Positions 13,631-20,527 of a stretch of DNA of 20,527 nt are shown in pieces; position 1 is the first letter of the stretch, and each line of letters starts with the position of its first letter. The position numbers and the translations under genes were made by a program. The notes under the pieces are model-generated. The model was given only the letters and a program-made list of their open reading frames with translations, did no database searches and was not told the DNA's origin. The DNA comes from a virus, in IMG/VR virus record IMGVR_UViG_3300043823_000253, positions 1-20,527 of that record. One strand, 5' to 3'.

Positions 13631-15403
13631 ATGAAGAAAACCCTACACTTCTTGAGCGGTATCCCACGCAGTGGAAGCACTGTTTTGGCTGCTATTTTGA
13701 ACCAAAACCCGATGACGCACGTCTCTACTACTAGCGGTCTAGTACATGCACTTGACGGACTGGCGAACACGTGGCATTCCGCTGGACTGCTCAACGAGAA
13801 CGACCCAGACCGCAAGAAACTAGCGCAGACTATGCGTGGCATGATTGACGCATTCTACGAAGATACTGATAAGCCTGTAGTAATTGATAAAGGACGTGGC
13901 TGGCCTATTCCCATCATTATGGGCGCTATGACTCAGGTTCTCGGACACAAGCCGAAGATTATCGCTACAGTACGCCCCGTGCCTGACTGCATGGCATCCT
14001 TTGTGCGTGTTGCCAAGCCTGAGAACTTGGATGAGTTTATGTACTCTGGTCAGCTTGCCGACCATCTAAAGGCAGCCTATATTTCCCTTCAGGAAGGCTA
14101 TAACGCCATGCCTGAGTGCTTCTTATTCGTGGAGTATGACAACCTACTCTCAAACCCAAAAGCCGAACTAGAGCGCATCCATGCCTTCCTAGAGCTACCA
14201 CCGTTTGAGTACGACCTATCTAACATTGACGGCACTCCAGTTAAGGAAGATGACGAGAACTTGCACGGTTATGCTGGCATGCACGACATCAAGCCAGAGT
14301 TAAAGAAACAACACAATGACCGCTCACAAGACCTACTCAAGCACCATTACAACCAGTTCTGCCAGCCAGAGTTCTGGAACGACAACGCCCGTACTATCCC
14401 TGAGTTAGATGACCTAGACTTACAGGTCGCTGCAGGTAGAATGGGTGACTTTGTAGAAGGCTGGAGACTATCTGAGAAGCTGAACTCCGAACGTCCACAA
14501 GACCACCGTGCAGCGTATAACCGTTCTTGGTATCTCTTAAAGCAGGGTAAGATTGGTGAAGGCTATACCCAAATGAACCGTGGACGTTTCTGCGGAATCA
14601 TTGGTGAGCGTCACCCAGATACCCCGATGCCAGAGTGGGACGGCAAGACTAAAGGCACAGTGCTGTTGTATTTAGACCACGGCTTGGGAGATCAGATTCA
14701 CCAAGTACGCTACGCTAAAGACTTAGTTGCCCGTGGTTGCCGTGTAGTGGTCTGCTGCACTGGCATGTTAGCAAGCCTATTTAAGGATGTAGAAGGCGTT
14801 GATGCCGTTATCCAGCATGGCGCTGAGTATGGCGTTTACCACGACTTTTGGACGTTCGGTATGGTGATGCCCTACTACCTTGGATACGAGATGTCTGACA
14901 TTAAAGGCACACCGTACATTGCTAAACCAGCTACCATTAAAGGACGCAAGAAGCGCATTGGTCTGCGCTGGCAGGGTCAGTCTAAGTTTGAAGATGACCA
15001 CAACAAGCGTTTTCCGTATGAGTTGATGTTTAATGCCGTACAGGGCGCTGACTATGAGTTTATTTCATTACAGCGTGACGAAGGCGCAGATGCTTGCCCA
15101 CCATGGGTTAAGCGTGTACCATTAGACTCTTGGGATCAGACCAAAGAAGCTATTGCAAGTTGCGACCTCGTAATCTCAAGTTGCACATCTGTATCCCACT
15201 TAGCAGCCGCTATGGGTGTAGAGACTTGGGTAGTAATCCCTGTGATGGGCTACTATTTATATTCTCTAGATGGTGATAAGACTCCGTACTATGACTCAAT
15301 GACACTATTCCGTCAGGAAGTCTTTGGAGACTGGGAAGCACCGTTTAATAAGATTAAAGACCGATTAACCGCAGAAAAGCCGCAGATACGAATGGTGAGT
15401 TAA
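13631..15403 (+). CDS. Sulfotransferase fused to a C-terminal GT9-like domain
   Basis: 590 residues. The N-terminal domain (about 1-230) has the PAPS-binding signatures of sulfotransferases: LSGIPRSGSTVLAAIL (5'-phosphosulfate loop, residues 8-23) and ATVRPVPDCMASF (112-124), giving the R-x7-S pair R115/S123 that holds the 3'-phosphate. A TPR-like linker (about 265-320) leads to a GT9-like domain: YLDHGLGDQIHQVRYAKDL (347-365), IGLRWQGQSK (443-452) and CDLVISSCTSVSHLAAAMG (511-529). It would move sulfate from PAPS to a hydroxyl, perhaps on a glycan handled by the second domain. It lies between the two RCC1 cassettes, and a CysC-like kinase follows 3.3 kb later. Its base composition is clearly richer in G and C than the RCC1 genes. 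AGAGG at 13621-13625 supports the start. Confidence 0.8.
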   Translation: MKKTLHFLSGIPRSGSTVLAAILNQNPMTHVSTTSGLVHALDGLANTWHSAGLLNENDPDRKKLAQTMRGMIDAFYEDTDKPVVIDKGRGWPIPIIMGAMTQVLGHKPKIIATVRPVPDCMASFVRVAKPENLDEFMYSGQLADHLKAAYISLQEGYNAMPECFLFVEYDNLLSNPKAELERIHAFLELPPFEYDLSNIDGTPVKEDDENLHGYAGMHDIKPELKKQHNDRSQDLLKHHYNQFCQPEFWNDNARTIPELDDLDLQVAAGRMGDFVEGWRLSEKLNSERPQDHRAAYNRSWYLLKQGKIGEGYTQMNRGRFCGIIGERHPDTPMPEWDGKTKGTVLLYLDHGLGDQIHQVRYAKDLVARGCRVVVCCTGMLASLFKDVEGVDAVIQHGAEYGVYHDFWTFGMVMPYYLGYEMSDIKGTPYIAKPATIKGRKKRIGLRWQGQSKFEDDHNKRFPYELMFNAVQGADYEFISLQRDEGADACPPWVKRVPLDSWDQTKEAIASCDLVISSCTSVSHLAAAMGVETWVVIPVMGYYLYSLDGDKTPYYDSMTLFRQEVFGDWEAPFNKIKDRLTAEKPQIRMVS

Positions 15404-16527
15404 TGAGTTATAGGTATTCCAATTCCTTTGTTGATCCGGGGTTAAATACCTTGGTTAGTCCTGCTCCTCAGTATACATATAACTTGTATAGCTGGGGAAA
15501 TAATGGTAATGGTCAATTAGGATTAAATAACACAACATCCTATTCTTCTCCTAAACAAGTAGGCAGTTTAACGAATTGGTCAAAATTAGGCGCTGGATTT
15601 TATCATAATACAGCTATTAAAACTGACGGCACCTTATGGTCTTGGGGAAATAATGGTAATGGTCAATTAGGTCTTGGAAATGTAACTCTATATTCATCCC
15701 CAAAGCAGGTTGGAAGTTTAACAAATTGGTCTACAGTTTCTTGTGGTGCTTATTTTTCCACAGCCATTAAAACCGATGGTACATTATGGGCTTGGGGATT
15801 TAATAACAATGGACAATTAGGATTTGGTAATACAACAATGTATTCTTCTCCTAAGCAAGTTGGATCTCTTACAACTTGGTTAAAAATATCATGCGGATAT
15901 TATAATATATGTGCTATTAAAACAGATGGAACTATTTGGTCTTGGGGTCGTAACAATCTTGGACAATTGGGTATTGGAAATACAACCGATTATTCTTCAC
16001 CAAAACAAGTCGGATCTTTAACTAATTGGTTATCTATTTCTTGCGGAACTTATTTTGCTACTTCTATCAAAACTGATGGAACGTTATGGACTTGGGGATA
16101 TAATGCTTACGGAGAATTATGTCAAGGAAACACAACTACATTATCATCTCCAAAGCAAGTAGGTGCGCTAACAAATTGGTTAAAAAGTTCTGGAGGAAGA
16201 TTTATTTCATCTGCTATCAAAACTGACGGCACTCTCTGGACTTGTGGAAATAACAATGCTGGTCAATTAGGCATTGGAAATGTCACTAAATATTCATCTC
16301 CAAAACAAGTCGGCTCTTTAACTAATTGGTCTTTAATTTCACTTGGTGGTCAAGCCTCTACTGCAATTATGTCAAACGGTACGTTATGGACTTGGGGTAC
16401 TGGAGGTTATGGGCAACTTGGATTAGGAAATGTAACCAATTATTCATCACCAAAACAAGTCGGATCACTCACCAGCTGGATAAATATTGCAGCAGGTCAA
16501 TATGACGTTTTAGCATTAGCCTACTAA
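15403..16527 (+). CDS. RCC1-type seven-bladed beta-propeller, type A, copy 2
   Basis: 374 residues starting on the sulfotransferase stop codon (TAATG). The leader MSYRYSNSFVDPGLNTLVSP then APQYTYN aligns by eye with the type A leader of copy 1 (MSxRY, a Gly, NxLVxPxP, YNLYxWG). Seven RCC1 repeats follow, from LYSWGNNGNGQLGLNN to LWTWGTGGYGQLGLGN. Repeat 5 has an unusual GELCQGN and repeat 6 has LWTCGNNN, where Cys replaces the strongly conserved Trp of the WG pair. Several repeats carry SCGxY in the strand after NW, a feature less common in copy 1. Likely a receptor-binding or surface-binding propeller. It pairs with the next gene, which starts one base after its stop. Confidence 0.85.
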   Translation: MSYRYSNSFVDPGLNTLVSPAPQYTYNLYSWGNNGNGQLGLNNTTSYSSPKQVGSLTNWSKLGAGFYHNTAIKTDGTLWSWGNNGNGQLGLGNVTLYSSPKQVGSLTNWSTVSCGAYFSTAIKTDGTLWAWGFNNNGQLGFGNTTMYSSPKQVGSLTTWLKISCGYYNICAIKTDGTIWSWGRNNLGQLGIGNTTDYSSPKQVGSLTNWLSISCGTYFATSIKTDGTLWTWGYNAYGELCQGNTTTLSSPKQVGALTNWLKSSGGRFISSAIKTDGTLWTCGNNNAGQLGIGNVTKYSSPKQVGSLTNWSLISLGGQASTAIMSNGTLWTWGTGGYGQLGLGNVTNYSSPKQVGSLTSWINIAAGQYDVLALAY

Positions 16528-17683
16528 TATGCCAATAACATACCCCTACACCCAATACGGAGGCATCTGGAAGCTCAACGCAGCAAGCGCAGCTCAAGGG
16601 GCTAGCACTTGGCCTACGCCGCCAGCACCGCATTTGCTTAGCTGGGGTGATAATAATGCTGGTCAATTAGGATTAAATAACACAACATATTACTCATCCC
16701 CCAAACAAGTTGGCAGTTTAACGAATTGGTTAAAACTATCCCAAGGACAGGGAATGTCTGCCGCAATTAAAACTGACGGTACATTATGGTCATGGGGTTT
16801 TAATTCTAACGGTCAATTAGGCTTAGGTAACACAACATATTACTCATCACCAAAACAAGTTGGCTCCCTTACGAATTGGGCTACTATATCGTGCGGGTTC
16901 AGGCATATGGCATCTATTAAAACAGATGGCTCATTATGGACTTGGGGTAATAATGGTTATGGAAATTTAGGATTGGGCAATGTAACATATTATTCATCCC
17001 CTAAACAGGTCGGATCTCTTACCAATTGGTCATCTGTATCTTGTGGATATGCATACACTGTAGCACTTAAAACAGACGGTACTCTTTGGTCTTGGGGACG
17101 TAACGCTTTTGGTCAACTTGGATTAGGAAATGTCACTAATTATTCATCCCCTAAACAAGTTGGAAGCCTTACGACTTGGCTATCAATTGTAGCTGGATAT
17201 GCTTCTGTATTCCCCACCAAAACAGATGGTACTTTGTGGGCTTGGGGTTTTAATACTTACGGTGTGCTTGGATTAAATAGTGTAGTACATTATTCTTCCC
17301 CAAAACAAGTTGGATCTTTAACCAATTGGCTAAATATAGCATGTGGATATTATACAACTATTGCATCTACTACAGCCCATACATTATGGTCGTGGGGATT
17401 AAATAATTATGGTCAATTAGGTTTAGGAAACAGAACACAATATTCCTCCCCAAAACAGATTGGAGTTTTAACTAATTGGTTGATCCCTTATGAACATTCC
17501 TCTACGACATTTGTCATTAAAACAGACGGAACACTTTGGGCTTGGGGTGCTGGAGGTGAGGGTCAACTTGGATTTGGAAATACTACATATTACTCATCAC
17601 CAAAACAAGTAGGATCATTAACAACTTGGACTTCTGTATCAACAGGATCTAGTGGACAGCAAACTTTAGCAATAGCAACAGTT
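15484..17683 (+). repeat. Fourteen ~150-bp RCC1 coding repeats, cassette 2
   Basis: Two arrays of seven units (15484-16524 and 16634-17683), same period and gene order as cassette 1. With cassette 1 this gives 28 coding repeats in 6.4 kb. The arrays should be prone to recombination and to assembly error from short reads. Confidence 0.85.
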
Positions 17684-17686
17684 TAA
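16529..17686 (+). CDS. RCC1-type seven-bladed beta-propeller, type B, copy 2
   Basis: 385 residues, the same length as type B copy 1. Its leader MPITYPYTQYGGIWKLNAAS, ending TWPTPPAPHLLSWG, clearly corresponds to the type B leader (YPYxQYGGIW...TWxTPPxPHLxSWG). Seven RCC1 repeats follow. In repeat 5 the usual IKTDGT is replaced by STTAHT and the GLGN by GLNS, and repeat 4 has FPTKTDGT, so blades 4-6 have drifted most. As in copy 1, the gene begins one base after the type A stop (TAAT ATG). Role as for the other propellers: probable virion-attached binding protein. BLIP-II-like protein binding is a known use of this fold, but nothing here shows the ligand. Confidence 0.85.
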   Translation: MPITYPYTQYGGIWKLNAASAAQGASTWPTPPAPHLLSWGDNNAGQLGLNNTTYYSSPKQVGSLTNWLKLSQGQGMSAAIKTDGTLWSWGFNSNGQLGLGNTTYYSSPKQVGSLTNWATISCGFRHMASIKTDGSLWTWGNNGYGNLGLGNVTYYSSPKQVGSLTNWSSVSCGYAYTVALKTDGTLWSWGRNAFGQLGLGNVTNYSSPKQVGSLTTWLSIVAGYASVFPTKTDGTLWAWGFNTYGVLGLNSVVHYSSPKQVGSLTNWLNIACGYYTTIASTTAHTLWSWGLNNYGQLGLGNRTQYSSPKQIGVLTNWLIPYEHSSTTFVIKTDGTLWAWGAGGEGQLGFGNTTYYSSPKQVGSLTTWTSVSTGSSGQQTLAIATV

Positions 17687-17706
17687 TTTTTTAAAGGAGC
17701 AACAAA

Positions 17707-18162
17707 ATGTCATTATATGTACGAGTAGTAAACAATCAAGTAGTCGACTGCTGGGACACACCTCCCGCTGAAGGTGTTGGTAATAACGGCTGGATGAATG
17801 CGGTAGAAAACCGTCCATCTATCGTTGCAAATCGTCAAGGCTACACAGCCCACACATTTGATCTCACCACAGATCCAGTAGGTATCAACTATGGTACTTT
17901 TAATATTGCTGTAGCTGATCGTGCTGCTGGGATGACGGCTAACGCTAACTTTGCAGTATCACAAATGCTTCACCAAATGGCACGTGATCCGTCCACTTTT
18001 GATGCAACTAAAGTAGCTGCTGAACAAGCCTCTGCTGCCGCTCAAATTTCTGCAATCGCCGCCGCTACAACGCACAACCAATTGGACGCTATCCAAAACG
18101 GCACAGCAACAACAGTTGCAGAAGTTCAAGCAATTACAACTCCTGATCCAGTACTGAGCTAA
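17707..18162 (+). CDS. Small tail-associated protein with Ala-rich helical C-terminus
   Basis: 151 residues with a strong AAAGGAG (17693-17699). The N-terminus MSLYVRVVNNQVVDCWDTPP followed by GVGNNGWMNAVENRPSI resembles, from memory, short proteins that accompany phage tail fibres and may act as fibre-assembly or attachment factors. The C-terminal third is helical and rich in Ala, Gln and Thr (VAAEQASAAAQISAIAAATT). No enzymatic motif, signal or membrane segment. It follows the last RCC1 gene and its TAA overlaps the methyltransferase ATG (TAATG). A chaperone role is a guess. Confidence 0.6.
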   Translation: MSLYVRVVNNQVVDCWDTPPAEGVGNNGWMNAVENRPSIVANRQGYTAHTFDLTTDPVGINYGTFNIAVADRAAGMTANANFAVSQMLHQMARDPSTFDATKVAAEQASAAAQISAIAAATTHNQLDAIQNGTATTVAEVQAITTPDPVLS

Positions 18163-18710
18163 TGAAACTGAATCTTGGTTGCGGATATAACAAGTATGAT
18201 GGTTACGTAAATGTAGACCATGATGCTAACTGCAGCCCAGATATTGTTGCCGATCTGGAATCCAATCTTCCATTTGAAGATAACTCGGTAGATGAGGTCA
18301 TTATGTTCCACGTCTTAGAACACCTAGGACAGGACGTGAGCACCTACTTTTCTATCTGGAAAGAGCTGTATCGTATCTGCAAGGATCAGGCCGAGATTAA
18401 GATCACAGTGCCACATTGGAACCATGAGAACTTTCACCACGATCCTACGCACGTCCGCAAGGTGACTCCCGTTGGCGTGAATATGTTCAGCCAGAAGAAG
18501 AACCGAGAGACTATCGCAGAAGGCGGTCAGGAAACCACATTAGGGTTACAACTAGGCATAGATATTGAGGTAGTGGGTGTACACTATGACTTATCGCCTT
18601 GGTTTCAGCAAGCTATGCAGGGTCAACCTAAAGAAGTAGTAGAGCGGGAAATTGGGCGATATAACAATAGTTGCTATCAAATTCACATCTACGCAAAGGT
18701 AATAAAATGA
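18162..18710 (+). CDS. SAM-dependent class I methyltransferase
   Basis: 182 residues. Motif I is LNLGCGYNKYDGYVNVD (3-19), the Gly-rich SAM loop with the acidic end of strand 2 at D19. The following DIVADLESNLPFEDNSVDEV (27-46) and MFHVLEHL (48-55) are the methyltransferase-11-type post-motif elements. It would move a methyl group from SAM to an unknown acceptor. Proteins of this small type are frequent in glycan and surface-polysaccharide loci, so a sugar or lipid-linked acceptor is plausible here, next to glycosyl- and sulfotransferase genes. DNA methylation is unlikely because no target-recognition domain or DPPY-type motif is seen. The gene overlaps the genes on both sides (TAATG at its start, ATGA at its end) and is richer in G and C than the RCC1 genes. 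Confidence 0.8.
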   Translation: MKLNLGCGYNKYDGYVNVDHDANCSPDIVADLESNLPFEDNSVDEVIMFHVLEHLGQDVSTYFSIWKELYRICKDQAEIKITVPHWNHENFHHDPTHVRKVTPVGVNMFSQKKNRETIAEGGQETTLGLQLGIDIEVVGVHYDLSPWFQQAMQGQPKEVVEREIGRYNNSCYQIHIYAKVIK

Positions 18711-19135
18711 AGATTCTCATAATGGGACTGCCCGGCTCAGGTAAAACAACACTTGCTCAAGCATTGTGCAAAAAGATCCATGCCGTACATTTAAACGCAG
18801 ATATTATGCGTAATCGGGTATGGACAGACTTGGATTTTTCCCCATCTTGCCGTATGATACAAGCACAGCGTATGGGCGCATTATCGGACGTTTTAAACGA
18901 GCAAGGTCTTGATACTATTGCAGATTTTGTTTGCCCGACAGATTTTACTCGTGAGCTATTTGGCGATGCCTATGTGGTATGGGTAGATAGAATTAAAGAA
19001 GGCCGCTTTGAAGATACCAACAGAATGTTCGAGGCCCCAAGGAAGTATGACTTGCGTATCCCAAATGGGTTAACAATAGAACAGGAAGTAGAAAAGATTC
19101 TCAAGGGAATCTCTAAACTTAAGAAAGCCGCATAA
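18707..19135 (+). CDS. CysC-like (APS kinase family) P-loop kinase, short form
   Basis: 142 residues from ATG 18707, with AAGG at 18696-18699; an upstream in-frame start at 18671 is rejected because it lies inside the methyltransferase gene. Walker A is GLPGSGKTTLA (7-17). LNADIMR (29-35) replaces the LDGDxxR of adenylylsulfate kinase, DLDFSPSCR (41-49) matches DLGFSxxDR, ADFVCPTDFTRELF (72-85) matches the ISP..R segment, and FEDTNRMFEAPRKYDLRI fits the C-terminal block. APS kinase phosphorylates adenosine-5'-phosphosulfate to PAPS, the donor used by sulfotransferases. The protein is shorter than bacterial CysC (about 200 residues), lacking most of the mobile lid, and two residues of the DGD motif differ, so the substrate is not certain. 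Another small kinase activity is the main alternative. Confidence 0.72.
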   Translation: MKILIMGLPGSGKTTLAQALCKKIHAVHLNADIMRNRVWTDLDFSPSCRMIQAQRMGALSDVLNEQGLDTIADFVCPTDFTRELFGDAYVVWVDRIKEGRFEDTNRMFEAPRKYDLRIPNGLTIEQEVEKILKGISKLKKAA

Positions 19136-19971
19136 TGTTTGGTTTATCAGCATTCGCTCAATCCCCATTTGCTAGTCTAGGAACTAGCTCTTATGTTCTG
19201 ACGCTTACAGAAAATATGGGTATGGGTGATGTTGATGCTATCTCAGCTGCTTTCTTAGAAAGTATTACTGAGAATTTCGCAATTATAGATAATAATGCCG
19301 AAAACGACATTTATGTAGAGGCTATTACAGAAGGATTTAGCCCAGCTGATTCTAATACTGCTGGTGCTATGTATTCAGTATCTGTTGCTGAAAACTCAAC
19401 AATATCTGACCTTTCATCTACTGGAGCATTGGTAGTAGCTAGCATAACAGAGACCGCTGCTATTGCAGATGCGAATGTTGTATATTTTGCTGGCACTGGC
19501 TCTGTTGCTGAAAACGCCACGTTTGCAGACTTAAATGCAACGCAATCAGCATTCTTGCAATCTATCTTTGAAAACTTTACTTCGGGTGATTCTGAAAGTA
19601 TTGCAGCCCAATTCCAAGAAAGTATTGCAGAAAACATTACCAGCGCCGATATTTATGCTACCGCATCTACATTCTCGGTATCTATATCTGAAAACTCTAC
19701 TCTAGCAACACTTCAGTCTGCTGGAGAAATCTACATATTCTCTATTATTGAGGGATTAAATTCCGCAGATACAGAAACTATCATATCCATCTTTACTGAG
19801 TCTATAACAGAAAACTTTAGTTCTGGTGAATTTGAGTCTGCACAAGCAGCATTTTTGGAGTCTATTAGCGAAAATATGTACATACTGGACTCGCTAGCAG
19901 CCCGTGGCTGGATTAAAATTAACGATATTCAGTCCGCTAATTGGACGCCAGTTAACGATATACAAGGATAA
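19135..19971 (+). CDS. Virion protein of twelve 20-residue repeats
   Basis: 278 residues beginning MFGLSAFAQSPFASLG. From about residue 20 to 250 it consists of roughly twelve units of 19-22 residues with a core like SI(T/A)EN(F/S)xxxD, followed by a Ser/Ala/Glu stretch and an aromatic (SITENFAIIDNNAEN, SIAENITSADIYATA, SITENFSSGEFESAQ). The C-terminus carries two WxxxNDIQ units: GWIKINDIQSANWTPVNDIQ. I recall both the repeat type and the C-terminal WxxIxDxQ motif from phage tail proteins. The regular acidic repeats suggest a rod or beta-solenoid shaft, with the C-terminus as a docking tag. Its ATG overlaps the kinase stop (TAATG). Function is inferred from architecture and position. Confidence 0.68.
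   Translation: MFGLSAFAQSPFASLGTSSYVLTLTENMGMGDVDAISAAFLESITENFAIIDNNAENDIYVEAITEGFSPADSNTAGAMYSVSVAENSTISDLSSTGALVVASITETAAIADANVVYFAGTGSVAENATFADLNATQSAFLQSIFENFTSGDSESIAAQFQESIAENITSADIYATASTFSVSISENSTLATLQSAGEIYIFSIIEGLNSADTETIISIFTESITENFSSGEFESAQAAFLESISENMYILDSLAARGWIKINDIQSANWTPVNDIQG
19195..19880 (+). repeat. Twelve ~60-bp degenerate coding repeats
   Basis: Units of about 60 bases encode the xSI(T/A/S)EN...D motif. They are diverged at DNA level but keep phase and spacing, and two units are one residue off the usual 20. Confidence 0.7.
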
Positions 19972-19974
19972 ATT

Positions 19975-20527
19975 ATGCCAACAACCTACTCGCCACTACT
20001 CCAGCTGCAATTGATGGCTAACGGAGAAGACTCCGGAACTTGGGGTACAAACACAAATACCAACTGGAACCTAATAGAACAGGGTGTTGCCGGTGTTCAA
20101 TCCATCACAATGTCCAATGCGAACTATACGTTATCAGTAAACAATGGTTCTACAGATGAAGCTAGAAATATGGTTCTATTGGTTACTGGAACAAATAATG
20201 CCACATATCAGGTTATTGCTCCGTTGACTCAAAAGTACTATATTGTATCGAATCAAACAACGGGAAGTCCTGCATATCCAGCCATTACATTTGGCGCATC
20301 TTCTGGTGCTACTGTAACAATTCCAAACGGCGTAACAGCTCAAATCTATTGTGATGGATCTACTGGGTTTTATCCTGCAAATACAGGAACCGCTGGAAAT
20401 TTCTATGTCAATGGTAACCTATCTGTAGCTGGTAATGAAACTGAAATCGGCAACCTTTCTGCTGCTGGAGTATTTGAGGCTTTTGAAAGCGCTTCATTTA
20501 CAGGATCTATTAGCGGCAATACATTAA
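19975..20527 (+). CDS. Tail fibre-like protein, N-terminal part (truncated by window edge)
   Basis: The frame from ATG 19975 is open to the end of the window (184 codons), so the 3' part is missing. AAGGA at 19964-19968 is the ribosome binding site and overlaps the end of the previous gene. The N-terminus PTTYSPLLQLQLMANGEDSG then TWGTNTNTNWNLIEQGVAGV is a pattern I recall as the virion-proximal module of many phage tail fibres. A beta-rich stretch follows (NMVLLVTGTNNATYQVIAPL, ITFGASSGATVTIPNGVTAQ), and then FYVNGNLSVAGNETEIGNLS, the start of a shaft-like repeat. Probably the second major fibre of this virion. Confidence 0.78.
   Translation, partial: MPTTYSPLLQLQLMANGEDSGTWGTNTNTNWNLIEQGVAGVQSITMSNANYTLSVNNGSTDEARNMVLLVTGTNNATYQVIAPLTQKYYIVSNQTTGSPAYPAITFGASSGATVTIPNGVTAQIYCDGSTGFYPANTGTAGNFYVNGNLSVAGNETEIGNLSAAGVFEAFESASFTGSISGNTL

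Noticed and set aside
11386-17683. Tandem arrays read as a CRISPR or non-coding satellite
   Set aside because: The 150-base period is in frame, protein-coding and matches RCC1 blades. Units are contiguous, with no short repeats alternating with unique spacers.
11386-17683. Diversity-generating retroelement target in the RCC1 genes
   Set aside because: No reverse transcriptase or template repeat is visible, and differences are not confined to adenine positions.
18671-18706. Upstream in-frame start for the CysC-like kinase
   Set aside because: It lies within the methyltransferase gene and lacks a ribosome binding site; ATG 18707 gives the expected short N-terminus just before the P-loop.
19311-19637. 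Minus-strand open frame opposite the repeat protein (108 codons)
   Set aside because: It is a by-product of the repeats on the other strand, with no start signals or recognisable motif.
1-20527. tRNA genes, integrase, transposase or attachment sites
   Set aside because: Looked for and not seen; no cloverleaf-like sequence or recombinase motif was recognised.

Overview
This window is a stretch of a tailed double-stranded DNA phage genome (Caudoviricetes), either free or recovered as a metagenomic contig. It runs from the last part of the major capsid protein gene through head-tail connection genes into a long receptor-binding and accessory region. No integrase, transposase, tRNA, rRNA, CRISPR array or cellular housekeeping gene is visible. 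Two adjacent adaptor-type proteins are present, and no tape-measure or tail-tube gene is seen, which fits a short-tailed (podovirus-like) virion; that is inference. The host cannot be named from the sequence. The style of the small basic proteins and fibre proteins is what I associate with aquatic phages of Gram-negative bacteria, from memory and not from a search.

Layout. (1) 1-507: end of the major capsid gene and a strong intrinsic terminator. (2) 509-2825, minus strand: a two-gene cassette, a TPR/glycosyltransferase-9-like protein and a second GT9-like protein, sitting between capsid genes like a moron. (3) 2826-2962: divergent promoter region and a structured 5' leader. (4) 2963-5742, plus: a probable capsid-associated protein, a small beta protein, a one-TM protein, then a chain of tiny Lys/Gly-rich proteins with overlapping stop-start codons. 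(5) 5739-8552: two head-tail adaptor-like proteins, each carrying an inserted beta domain, with a zinc-ribbon protein and two more basic proteins between them. (6) 8549-11295: small structural proteins and a tail fibre. (7) 11302-17686: two copies of a two-gene cassette encoding seven-bladed RCC1 beta-propellers (28 blades in total), separated by a sulfotransferase fused to a GT9-like domain. (8) 17707-20527: a small tail-associated protein, a SAM-dependent methyltransferase, a CysC-like (APS kinase family) P-loop kinase, a protein of twelve 20-residue repeats, and the start of another fibre.

How the genes may work together. Structural genes are read rightward as a nearly gapless operon with frequent TAATG and ATGA junctions. 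The accessory genes suggest a carbohydrate- or surface-modifying programme: three GT9-like domains, a sulfotransferase, a kinase of the family that makes the sulfate donor PAPS, and a methyltransferase. These are interleaved with the putative receptor-binding propellers. The most noteworthy candidates for a new system are the duplicated RCC1 propeller pair and its linkage to a phage-encoded sulfation module.
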